From assembly GCA_023409535.1 (NCBI GenBank), contig JAEYGZ010000046.1, positions 275,760-339,759 on the forward strand: 64,000 nt of DNA, in the 5' to 3' direction. Shown here one piece after another: positions 44,281 to 52,530 of the stretch. Position numbers and translations under genes: made by a program. The stretch comes from Bacillota bacterium. GTDB taxonomy: Bacteria; Bacillota; Clostridia; Lachnospirales; Lachnospiraceae. How positions within the stretch are numbered: the first letter of the stretch is position 1; each line of letters begins with the position of its first letter. Below the pieces are notes generated by a model. The model was not told the origin of the DNA. It searched no databases and worked only from the letters and a program-made list of their open reading frames with translations.

Positions 44281-45044
44281 GTTTCACGATTGAATACTTT
44301 GATTTTTTTATTTTAATTCTTGTGAGGATATCCGGATTTATTTTTACAGCGCCTTTCTTTTCGTTACAAAATGTGCCGTTTCGTATAAAAATCGGGTTAT
44401 CGGTATTTCTAGCCGCTATTTTATTTTTTACGGTACCTTATACCACACCGGAATACAATACGGTAATTGAATTTGCTGTTTTAGTTATTAAAGAAGTTCT
44501 GGCAGGAGCGATTATGGGACTGTTTGCGAATATCGCTTACTATATTCTTGCATTTGCCGGCCAGATTATCGACATGGAAATCGGCTTTTCCATGGTAAAT
44601 GAGCTGGATCCCATGACCAACATACAGACAACCATTACCGCGAATCTGTATGGCTATTTGATTCTTTTGATTATGTTTATCACCAATATGCATCATTATT
44701 TTCTGAGGGCAATTATTGATTCCTTTCAGATCATCGGGATAGGCAAGGTGAATTTTGACCCGAATATATATCGGCTAATGGTGCAGTTTATCACAGATTA
44801 TTTTTTTATAGGTTTTCGAATCGTTCTGCCGATCTTTGCTGCAATTTTGATTGTAAATACAATACTTGCTATTCTGGCTAAGATTGCACCGCAGCTGAAT
44901 ATGTTCGTCGTAGGTATGCAGATCAAAATCTTTGTGGGGTTAATCGTACTGGCGATGATTATGGAACTGGTTCCGGCTGTGGCTGATAATATATTTAATG
45001 AAATGAAGAAATTGCTGCTGGAATCCATTGAATTTATGCGATAA
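44277..45044 (+). CDS. fliR: Flagellar export gate protein FliR
   Basis: The 255-residue polytopic membrane protein carries FliR features: FDFFILILVRISGFIFTAPFF, LVIKEVLAGAIMGLFANI, GQIIDMEIGFSMVNELDP, and KIAPQLNMFVVGMQIKIFVGL. It completes the FliPQR gate. The four-base overlap with fliQ suggests coupled translation. Confidence 0.95.
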   Translation: MSFTIEYFDFFILILVRISGFIFTAPFFSLQNVPFRIKIGLSVFLAAILFFTVPYTTPEYNTVIEFAVLVIKEVLAGAIMGLFANIAYYILAFAGQIIDMEIGFSMVNELDPMTNIQTTITANLYGYLILLIMFITNMHHYFLRAIIDSFQIIGIGKVNFDPNIYRLMVQFITDYFFIGFRIVLPIFAAILIVNTILAILAKIAPQLNMFVVGMQIKIFVGLIVLAMIMELVPAVADNIFNEMKKLLLESIEFMR

Positions 45045-45057
45045 GTACGATTGAAAG

Positions 45058-45089
45058 GTATTGCGCCAAAAGCATGCGCAGGGTAATAC
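45058..45089 (+). repeat. Hairpin element copy 1, directly before flhB
   Basis: GTATT (45058-45062) pairs with AATAC (45085-45089) and GCGC (45063-45066) with GCGC (45076-45079). The segment 45062-45080 matches 54724-54742 before cheW at 18 of 19 bases. It ends at the flhB ATG. Confidence 0.55.
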
Positions 45090-46217
45090 ATGATTACAGA
45101 GGAGCAAATCCGAAGTGGCGTCTACAGGCTGCCTTACCACCTTCAATTCTTTGCGGAGGGCGCGGATAAGACGGAAGAACCTACCGCAAAAAAGCTGCAG
45201 GATGCCCGAAAAGAAGGACAGGTTGCAAGAAGTAAAGAACTGATCACATCCTCCGGTCTTGCCACCTTCTTTATCGTATTGAAGCTGTTTTCGGCTTATA
45301 TCGGAGAAGGATTTATCGATAATTTTAATCTGATGTTTAAAAATATCGACAAGTATTCTGGAGAAGAGATGACAATACCAGTTGCGGGAGCTATACTGTC
45401 GGATGCGCTAAAGACAATTCTTCTCATAAGTATACCGGTATTTGTTACCGCTATTTTAGTCAACCTGGTTGTGATCCTGTTTCAGGTGAAATGGCAGATA
45501 TCCGCTAAGGTTATGATGCCGAAGTTAAGTAAGCTAAATCCGGTCAACGGTTTTAAAAAGATTCTTTCTTCTGATAAACTGGTTGATCTTTTTATAGAAT
45601 TAATTAAGATAGTGATCGTATCTTTTCTGGCCTACAATACACTGAAAAATGACTGGAAGACGCTTTTTATTTTATATGATTTGAAGCTGGAACAGGCAGT
45701 ATTATTGCTGGGCAATCTTGCCATTGATTTAGGACTGCAAATCAGTCTGGTGTTCTTGGTTATCGGTGTTGCTGATTTGATTTATCAGAGGATCAAGTTC
45801 AGAAAAGATATGAGAATGTCAAAGCAAGAGGTCAAGGACGAGTTTAAGAACACAGAGGGAGACCCTTTGATCAAAGGGAAGATCCGTGCCAAGATGCGTG
45901 AGGTATCCCAGAGAAGAATGATGCAGGCCCTTCCCACCGCGGATGTTGTTATCACCAATCCTACGCACCTTGCTGCCGCCATCAAATATGATAAGACTGC
46001 CAGCGAAGCGCCGGTCTTAATTGCAAAGGGTGCCGATTACCTGGCCCAGAAGATGAAAGAAACCGCCAAAGAGCATCATATAGAAATTGTTGAAAATAAA
46101 CCTTTGGCGAGAATGCTTTATTATAATGTGGAAATAGGCGCCGAGATACCGCCGGAGCTGTATCAGATGACAGCGGAAGTGCTGGCCTATGTTTACGGAC
46201 TTAAGAACAAATTATAA
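45090..46217 (+). CDS. flhB: Flagellar export switch protein FlhB
   Basis: FlhB governs the substrate switch of flagellar export through self-cleavage. The 375-residue protein begins with a segment LPYHLQFFAEGADKTEEPTAKK, has four membrane segments, and a cytoplasmic domain with the self-cleavage motif NPTH at Asn290 (VVITNPTHLAAAIKYD). The ribosome-binding site is weak (CAGGG) and lies within the preceding hairpin, which is odd for this operon. Confidence 0.95.
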   Translation: MITEEQIRSGVYRLPYHLQFFAEGADKTEEPTAKKLQDARKEGQVARSKELITSSGLATFFIVLKLFSAYIGEGFIDNFNLMFKNIDKYSGEEMTIPVAGAILSDALKTILLISIPVFVTAILVNLVVILFQVKWQISAKVMMPKLSKLNPVNGFKKILSSDKLVDLFIELIKIVIVSFLAYNTLKNDWKTLFILYDLKLEQAVLLLGNLAIDLGLQISLVFLVIGVADLIYQRIKFRKDMRMSKQEVKDEFKNTEGDPLIKGKIRAKMREVSQRRMMQALPTADVVITNPTHLAAAIKYDKTASEAPVLIAKGADYLAQKMKETAKEHHIEIVENKPLARMLYYNVEIGAEIPPELYQMTAEVLAYVYGLKNKL

Positions 46218-46243
46218 AGAGCTTTACGCAATTTGGAGGTAAC

Positions 46244-48277
46244 ATGAAGAGAAATGATCTGATTATAGGTTTGTTCCTTTTGTCGGCAATTGTATTTTTG
46301 ATCATTCCAATGAGCCCTGTGGTACTTGACCTGATGCTGGCATTAAATATATCCATTGCCATGATAATATTATTTAATGCTATGTTTTCGAAGGAAGTAC
46401 TGAATATGTCGGCTTTTCCGACTATTTTGCTCTTTACTACAATGTTTCGTATTTCTTTGAATGTTGCAAGTTTAAGATTGATATTACGTACCGGTGAACC
46501 TGGAAATGTCATCACTACTTTCGGTGATTTTGTGGGCGGCGGTGATCTGGTCATTGGTATTATTATATTCATTGTACTTATTATTGTACAATTCATGGTT
46601 ATCAATAAGGGTTCCGAGCGAGTTGCGGAGGTAACCGCAAGATTTACCCTGGACGCCATGCCTGGTAAACAGATGGCAATTGATGCGGACTTAAATACCG
46701 GAGCAATTACCGATGCCCAAGCGAAGGAGCGACGGGAAAAGATCCAGGAAGAGTCCGCTTTTTTTGGATCTATGGATGGTGCTACAAAGTATGTTAAGGG
46801 GGATGCCGTTGCCGGCCTGATTATCACCATAATTAATTTGGCGGGCGGTACCGTGATCGGTATGACTTCCATGGGGATGCCCGCTATGGAGGCTTTTCAG
46901 CATTTCGCCAAGCTGTCCATCGGCGATGGTCTGGTAAGCCAGATTCCTTCCTTATTAATCTCCCTTTCCACTGGTATTCTGGTAACAAAGGTCTCAAAAG
47001 AAGCGGATTTCGGCGATCTTCTTATGAAGCAGCTTTTTTCCATCCCCAAGGCACTTTATATTGTGGGCGGAAGCATGATTGCCTTTGGTATTTTTACACC
47101 ATTAAATGCTTTTGTATTCACGGCATACGGTATGATTTTCATTATCTCCGGGCGGATTATCGCAAACCGCGTGGAGGATGCTGCAATAGAGCAGGAGGTA
47201 TCTGGTGAGGATGCTGCGGCAAGTGAGATTCGCAAGCCGGAGAATGTAGTATCCCTGCTCAATGTGGATCCTATTGAATTGGAATTCGGTTATGGAATTA
47301 TTCCGCTAGCGGATACCAATCAGGGCGGCGATTTACTTGACCGTGTGGTACTGATCCGAAGACAGGTTGCCCTGGAGCTTGGCTGTGTTGTTCCGATGAT
47401 CCGTCTCAGGGATAATATTCAATTGAATCCGAACCAGTACATTATCAAGATTAAAGGTATTCAGGTCAGCGAAGGAGAAATCCTGTTTGACCATTATATG
47501 GCAATGAACCCCGGTTATGTGGAAGAGGAGATTACCGGCATACCCACCTTTGAGCCCTCCTTCCATCTGCCGGCACTCTGGATTACGGAGAGCCAGAGAG
47601 AACGTGCGGAGACCCTTGGCTATACCGTGGTTGACCCGCCGTCCATCATCGCAACCCACCTGACGGAGGTAATCCGCAGTCACATCAATGAACTGCTTAC
47701 AAGGCAGGATGTTCAAACCCTTGTTAATAATATTCAGGAGGCAAATCAGACCCTTATTTCAGAACTGGTACCAAAGCTGCTTAATATCGGCGAGATCCAG
47801 AAGGTTCTTCAGAACCTCCTAAAGGAAGGAATTTCTATCAGAGATCTGGTTACCATTTTCGAGACGCTGGCAGATTACGCGCCTACGACCCATGATTCGG
47901 ATGTACTTACAGAGTATGTACGTCAAAGTCTGAAGAGAGCCATTTCCAATAAATATTTTCCCACAGGAGAGATGACGAGTGTCGTAACCCTGGATCCCAA
48001 GGTGGAGCAGGAGATTATGGGGGCGGTGAAGCAATCCGAGCAGGGAGCTTATCTGGCGCTGGATCCCGGAGTCACAAGGGAAATTATTGATGCTGTGCAG
48101 AGTGAAGTACATAAGCTGGAGGATCTGGGCAAGAATCCGATTATTATTACCTCACCGATCGTGAGAATGTACTTTAAACGGATGACACAGGATTATTTTA
48201 AGGATTTAATTGTTGTTTCATATAATGAAATCGATTCAAATGTTGAATTACAGTCAGTTGGGATGGTGACAGTTTAG
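46244..48277 (+). CDS. flhA: Flagellar export platform protein FlhA
   Basis: The 677-residue protein has eight predicted membrane segments in its first half, the FHIPEP signature region (PTILLFTTMFRISLNVASLR; GDFVGGGDLVIGIIIF; FTLDAMPGKQMAIDADLN), and a large cytoplasmic domain that docks export substrates and chaperones. It is preceded by GGAGG. The last base of its stop codon is the first base of the flhF GTG start. Confidence 0.97.
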   Translation: MKRNDLIIGLFLLSAIVFLIIPMSPVVLDLMLALNISIAMIILFNAMFSKEVLNMSAFPTILLFTTMFRISLNVASLRLILRTGEPGNVITTFGDFVGGGDLVIGIIIFIVLIIVQFMVINKGSERVAEVTARFTLDAMPGKQMAIDADLNTGAITDAQAKERREKIQEESAFFGSMDGATKYVKGDAVAGLIITIINLAGGTVIGMTSMGMPAMEAFQHFAKLSIGDGLVSQIPSLLISLSTGILVTKVSKEADFGDLLMKQLFSIPKALYIVGGSMIAFGIFTPLNAFVFTAYGMIFIISGRIIANRVEDAAIEQEVSGEDAAASEIRKPENVVSLLNVDPIELEFGYGIIPLADTNQGGDLLDRVVLIRRQVALELGCVVPMIRLRDNIQLNPNQYIIKIKGIQVSEGEILFDHYMAMNPGYVEEEITGIPTFEPSFHLPALWITESQRERAETLGYTVVDPPSIIATHLTEVIRSHINELLTRQDVQTLVNNIQEANQTLISELVPKLLNIGEIQKVLQNLLKEGISIRDLVTIFETLADYAPTTHDSDVLTEYVRQSLKRAISNKYFPTGEMTSVVTLDPKVEQEIMGAVKQSEQGAYLALDPGVTREIIDAVQSEVHKLEDLGKNPIIITSPIVRMYFKRMTQDYFKDLIVVSYNEIDSNVELQSVGMVTV

Positions 48278-49482
48278 TGATTATCAAAAAATTTCAAGCG
48301 AATACGGAAACAGAAGCAATTATGCTCGCGAAGGAAGAACTAGGCAAGGATGCCATTGTAATGAATATCAAAACCATATCGCCGAAGGGACTTTATAAGC
48401 TTTTTCGTAAACCGCTGGTTGAGATTACGGCGGCAGTGGATGAGAATATTACTTATAAGACCGAGAGGCAAAGGCCGGCGCCGCCTGTCACTCCTGTACG
48501 CAAACAGGTATTGCCGGATATCATCTATGATGACAAGCCGGCAGCCGCACCATCTGCAATTGAGGCAAAGTTAAATAATCTGCAGAGCCTGCTGGAGAAG
48601 CAGCTCAGGGATAAGGAAGAACTTTCCCGGGAGAAGGAAGCGCAGCCAATGGAGAAAGAAAAGGAAGCAGCAAAAGCAACACAGACCAACAAAAATCTTG
48701 CCTGCCTTCAGTTAATTTATAATCAGCTGGTCTCCAATGAAGTTGATGAAAAGTTTGCGAATCAGATAGTGACTGAGATTGAAGGTAATCTGAAAAAAGA
48801 TGCCTCGATGGACAATATTCTTGCAAGCATTTATCAGAAGATTATCTTAAAGCTTGGCCAGCCCAAAACCATCGAGATTGGAGAAGCAAAGCCGAAATTT
48901 GTTTTCTTTATCGGGCCGACAGGTGTTGGTAAGACGACCACCATTGCTAAAATCGCATCAAAATTCAAGATGAAGGATAAAGCTAAAATTGCCTTTCTTA
49001 CTGCGGATACTTACCGCATAGCCGCTGTGGAGCAGCTTCGGACCTATGGCAATATCCTTGGCATTCCTTTAAAAGTCATTTATTCTGTGGATGAGTTGCA
49101 GACGGCGAAACAGGAATTCTCGGATTATGACATTGTTTTTGTGGATACGGCAGGACGTTCTCATCGCAGCAGGGAACAAAGAGATGATATTGAATTATTG
49201 ATTGATACTATTCCTGAGGCGGAACGGGAAGTATATCTTGTTCTTAGTGCTACAACAAAATACCTTGACTTAATCAAGATAACGGAGGCTTACACTGAAA
49301 TTGTCGATTACAGTCTGATCTTTACAAAGCTGGATGAAACCAGTACCATTGGAAATCTGTTTAACGTCCGCATGCTGACGGAGGCAAATTTATCCTATGC
49401 TACCTTTGGACAGAACGTACCGGATGACATCGAAAAAGTGGATGCGCAGAATATTGCGAAGCAGCTGTTAAGAGGCCAGTGA
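48277..49482 (+). CDS. flhF: Flagellar placement SRP-type GTPase FlhF
   Basis: FlhF is a signal-recognition-particle-like GTPase that sets flagellar position and number. The 401-residue protein has the N-terminal IIKKFQANTETEAIMLAKEEL box, a basic and acidic linker, and the G domain with FFIGPTGVGKTTTIAKIA near 208-225, FLTADTYRIAAVEQL, VDTAGRSHRS and LIFTKLDETSTIG. The start is GTG at 48277, overlapping the flhA stop by one base. Confidence 0.95.
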   Translation: MIIKKFQANTETEAIMLAKEELGKDAIVMNIKTISPKGLYKLFRKPLVEITAAVDENITYKTERQRPAPPVTPVRKQVLPDIIYDDKPAAAPSAIEAKLNNLQSLLEKQLRDKEELSREKEAQPMEKEKEAAKATQTNKNLACLQLIYNQLVSNEVDEKFANQIVTEIEGNLKKDASMDNILASIYQKIILKLGQPKTIEIGEAKPKFVFFIGPTGVGKTTTIAKIASKFKMKDKAKIAFLTADTYRIAAVEQLRTYGNILGIPLKVIYSVDELQTAKQEFSDYDIVFVDTAGRSHRSREQRDDIELLIDTIPEAEREVYLVLSATTKYLDLIKITEAYTEIVDYSLIFTKLDETSTIGNLFNVRMLTEANLSYATFGQNVPDDIEKVDAQNIAKQLLRGQ

Positions 49483-49558
49483 ACAGCTGAAGCTGTTCAT
49501 TGAGAAGCTTTCGCTTTCATCTGAAGTTATCTTCGGTTTTCCCAGACTTTGAGAAAGG
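49480..49558 (+). other. Run of three small hairpins between flhF and flhG
   Basis: TGAACAGC (49480-49487), overlapping the flhF stop, pairs perfectly with GCTGTTCA (49492-49499) around TGAA. Two further short stems follow: GAAGC with GCTTTC and GAAG with CTTC, each with a four-base loop. There is no terminating T-run. Confidence 0.5.
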
Positions 49559-49570
49559 CATGGTAATTTT

Positions 49571-50452
49571 ATGGACCAGGCAGAACGATTAAGAAAAATG
49601 GTATTGGAACAGTCGGCTCCCAGACGAACGGCACGGGTGATTACGGTTACCAGCGGAAAGGGCGGCGTTGGTAAATCAAGTGTATCTGTTAATCTGGCGA
49701 TTGCGCTCAGCAGGCTTGGGAAGCGGGTCATTATATTAGATGCTGATTTTGGCCTGGCCAATGTGGAGGTTATGCTGGGAATACGGCCGAAGTACAGCCT
49801 GGCGGATCTGATGTTTCGCGGAAAGACCCTGACAGATATTATCACACAGGGACCGGAGAATATCGGTTTCATCTCAGGAGGCTCAGGAATACAGGAGCTT
49901 ACCAATCTCACCAAGGATCAGATAGTATATATGATACAGAAATTAGTGCAGCTTGATGAACGCGCGGACATTATCCTTATAGATACCGGTGCGGGAATCA
50001 ATGATTCGGTTCTTGAATTTGTGGGTGCGAGTTCAGAGGTATTACTGATTGTAACGCCGGAGCCAACCTCAATTACCGATGCGTATGCACTGCTTAAAAC
50101 CTTGAACAGGAGGAGTGATATGGCACTTTCCGATACTGTAATTAAGATGGTTGCCAACCGGATTGATACCTATGAGGACGGAAAAGAGCTGTATGATAAG
50201 CTGAGTCTGGTAGTCGGCAGATTCTTGAATATCAGAATGGAATACCTGGGAGCGGTACCGATGGATTTGAATGTATCAAAAGCGGTTATTCGTCAGAAAC
50301 CTGCGCTTGCTCTATACCCCAACTCGCAATTTACCCAGACATTGACGTCTTTTGCTGACATTTTGTGTGAGCATGACATAGATCATAGTTATACCAAAAA
50401 AGGAATTGCCCAATTATTTACGAATTTACTTCGCAGTCGTATTAAAAAATAG
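49571..50452 (+). CDS. flhG: MinD-like ATPase FlhG (YlxH)
   Basis: FlhG counteracts FlhF and limits flagellar number. The 293-residue protein has the deviant Walker A VTSGKGGVGKSSVSVNLA (about 25-42), DADFGLANVEVMLG, and LIDTGAGINDSVLEFV, as in MinD/ParA ATPases. The N-terminal DQAERLRKMVLEQ helix is the conserved FlhG stretch that stimulates FlhF. It lies directly after flhF. Confidence 0.94.
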   Translation: MDQAERLRKMVLEQSAPRRTARVITVTSGKGGVGKSSVSVNLAIALSRLGKRVIILDADFGLANVEVMLGIRPKYSLADLMFRGKTLTDIITQGPENIGFISGGSGIQELTNLTKDQIVYMIQKLVQLDERADIILIDTGAGINDSVLEFVGASSEVLLIVTPEPTSITDAYALLKTLNRRSDMALSDTVIKMVANRIDTYEDGKELYDKLSLVVGRFLNIRMEYLGAVPMDLNVSKAVIRQKPALALYPNSQFTQTLTSFADILCEHDIDHSYTKKGIAQLFTNLLRSRIKK

Positions 50453-50472
50453 GTATCCGGGAGGTGGATAAC

Positions 50473-51234
50473 ATGCTTCGTGATTTACTATCAATAGGGG
50501 ATAAGATTGACATCAGGTTAGTGGATCGCAAAGGGAAGCCGGCCCAGAAGGCGAAAAGCTATATAAGCCAATTTGTTGAGTTTGCAGAGGAGGATGTAGT
50601 TCATATCATGGCTCCCATCATAGCAGGCAAAACCATAATTTTGGAGACTGGTAAAACCTTTAATTTGTTATTTTATACTGAAAAGGGGCTTTATCACTGC
50701 AACTGCGTAATCCTGCGCAATTTCAAGGAGAATAAAACCGTTGTTTGTGCGGTGCGTATCAGCTCAAATCCGGAGAAATTTCAAAGAAGACAATATTTCC
50801 GTCTGGATTGTAATTATGACATTGAATACCGGAAGGTTACCGAGGAAGAGGAAACACTGGACAAAATGCTTGCCGCAGGAGGCTTTGGCAATGAGCAGGA
50901 AAAGGCAGAGCTAGTTATGCTGCTTGGCCGCTATGAAAAGGATTGGATGCATGGTACCATGACGGATTTAAGCGGCGGCGGGGCAAAGTTTATTTCCACG
51001 CTGCAGCATTATCCGGGAGATAAGCTCCGTATCAAACTTGATTTTATCTACGAGATTGATATTAAAAAACCGATTTTAAATGTCAAGGTCATTTCCAGTA
51101 ATCATTTGACAGCACGAAGCAGTGTCTTTGAACACCGGGTGGAATTTTTCAATATTATGCAGCGGGAAAGAGAAGCTGTCATTAAATACATATTTGATCA
51201 GGAGCGTAAGCGGAGGAAAATAGACAGAACCTAA
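50473..51234 (+). CDS. PilZ-domain flagellar brake protein (YcgR/YpfA-like)
   Basis: The 253-residue protein has an N-terminal YcgR-like domain (SIGDKIDIRLV ... GLYHCNCVILRN) and a C-terminal PilZ domain with the c-di-GMP-binding motifs RRQYFRLD (about 112-119) and DLSGGGAKFIS (about 168-178). Between the two motifs is an acidic insert of about 30 residues. PilZ brakes slow motors when c-di-GMP is high. GGGAGGTGG supports ATG 50473 rather than a GTG nine bases earlier. Its place between flhG and cheB links second-messenger control to motility. Confidence 0.88.
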   Translation: MLRDLLSIGDKIDIRLVDRKGKPAQKAKSYISQFVEFAEEDVVHIMAPIIAGKTIILETGKTFNLLFYTEKGLYHCNCVILRNFKENKTVVCAVRISSNPEKFQRRQYFRLDCNYDIEYRKVTEEEETLDKMLAAGGFGNEQEKAELVMLLGRYEKDWMHGTMTDLSGGGAKFISTLQHYPGDKLRIKLDFIYEIDIKKPILNVKVISSNHLTARSSVFEHRVEFFNIMQREREAVIKYIFDQERKRRKIDRT

Positions 51235-51250
51235 AGGAATGGATAGAATA

Positions 51251-52417
51251 ATGGCGAAAAATATTTTAATAATAGATGACTCTGCACTCATGAGAAGGGT
51301 TCTCTCTGATATAATTAATAAGGATGAACGTTTCAAGGTAATTGCTGAGGCGGCAAACGGCTTGGAAGGCCTGGCACTGATCGAAGAGAGAGGAAAGGAA
51401 TTTGATGCCGTTATTCTGGATATTAACATGCCCAGGATGAATGGACTTGAATTGCTTGCCGTACTGAAATCAAAGAACATCAAGATCAATGTAATTATTG
51501 TCAGTACCCTGGCAAGGAAGAACGCGAAAGAAACCATCCGTGCTTTGGAGCTTGGAGCCTTTGATTTTGTTACCAAGCCGGAAAGCTTTACAGAAGTGAA
51601 GAGCAATCTTTTCTCAGACAGGCTTCTGGAGTGCCTGACCACTGCGACTATTGCGGAAACAGGGCAGGAGCAATCCCAGATGCTGGATACCATTACATCC
51701 ATTGTCAATAATATCAAGGCAACACTGGCTGTCGTGGTAGAAGCAGAGAAAAAAGGCACAAAGCAGCCACAGAAGGAGGCAGCCTCCCAAAAGAGGGAGG
51801 CATCCAAAAAGAAACCGGCAGCTGTTAACACAGGTGCCAGCAAGTTAGTGGCGCTTGCTTGTTCCACCGGCGGACCCAAGGCTCTGCATACGGTTATCCC
51901 TGAGCTGCCTGCGGAGCTTGATGCAGGAGTTCTGGTCGTACAGCACATGCCGGAGGGTTTTACCAAATCTTTAGCTGAGCGGCTGAATGAGCTCAGCAAA
52001 ATAAATGTTAAGGAAGCTGAGGACGGTGATCTGTTAACCAAGGGTACGGTGTACATCGCAAAGGGTGGTCATCAGATGAGGCTGAAGAAGCAGGGGGATG
52101 GAAATTACTGTCTCTCCGTGACAAAGGAGCCGGCAAGGCATGGGTTGCTGCCCTGTGCGGACATCATGTATGAATCACTGGTTGATACAAATTTCGACCA
52201 GATTACCTGTGTCGTACTCACAGGGATGGGCGGTGACGGAACCGTCGGAATTTCACAATTGTATAAAAAACACAATATTTATGTGATTGCGCAGAACGAA
52301 GAGACAAGCATTGTGTACGGAATGCCAAAAGTGGTGAAGGATGCCGGTCTCGTTGATGAAGTGGTTGGACTCAGTGAAGTTTCTGATGCCATCATAAAGA
52401 ATGTTGGGGTAGTGTGA
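51251..52417 (+). CDS. cheB: Chemotaxis response regulator protein-glutamate methylesterase CheB
   Basis: CheB removes methyl groups from chemoreceptors. The 388-residue protein has a receiver domain (ILIIDDSALMRRVL; AVILDINMPRMNG), a long basic, Ala/Lys-rich linker (about 135-200), and the methylesterase domain with the catalytic serine in ACSTGGPKAL, VVQHMPEGFTKSLAERL, and VVLTGMGGDGTVG. AAAGGA before 51239 is too close to that ATG; the ATG at 51251 gives MAKNILIIDDS. Confidence 0.94.
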   Translation: MAKNILIIDDSALMRRVLSDIINKDERFKVIAEAANGLEGLALIEERGKEFDAVILDINMPRMNGLELLAVLKSKNIKINVIIVSTLARKNAKETIRALELGAFDFVTKPESFTEVKSNLFSDRLLECLTTATIAETGQEQSQMLDTITSIVNNIKATLAVVVEAEKKGTKQPQKEAASQKREASKKKPAAVNTGASKLVALACSTGGPKALHTVIPELPAELDAGVLVVQHMPEGFTKSLAERLNELSKINVKEAEDGDLLTKGTVYIAKGGHQMRLKKQGDGNYCLSVTKEPARHGLLPCADIMYESLVDTNFDQITCVVLTGMGGDGTVGISQLYKKHNIYVIAQNEETSIVYGMPKVVKDAGLVDEVVGLSEVSDAIIKNVGVV

Positions 52418-52493
52418 AAATAAAAGGCGATTTTCACACGGTGAATTATCGATAACCATAATTCACGGGCCTTGGCAGCATATGCCTTTGGCC
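52412..52493 (+). other. Three consecutive hairpins between cheB and cheA
   Basis: GTGTGAAAA (52412-52420), which includes the cheB stop, pairs with TTTTCACAC (52431-52439); GTGAATTAT (52441-52449) pairs with ATAATTCAC (52458-52466); and GGCC (52468-52471) plus GGCA pair with TGCC plus GGCC (ending 52493). The first two stems are perfect nine-base pairs. No T-run follows. Confidence 0.7.
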
Positions 52494-52530
52494 TAAAGTT
52501 TACAGACGATAAGAAAGGTGGGACATTTAA

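Noticed and set aside
46201..46872. Minus-strand open frame (223 codons) opposite flhA
   Set aside because: Low-information antisense shadow of a strongly conserved gene, without start signals.
51076..52056. Long minus-strand open frame (326 codons) opposite cheB
   Set aside because: It is Ser/Leu/Phe-rich with no domain, lies wholly inside cheB and the end of the PilZ gene, and has no promoter or ribosome-binding site; it mirrors the codon pattern of the real genes.
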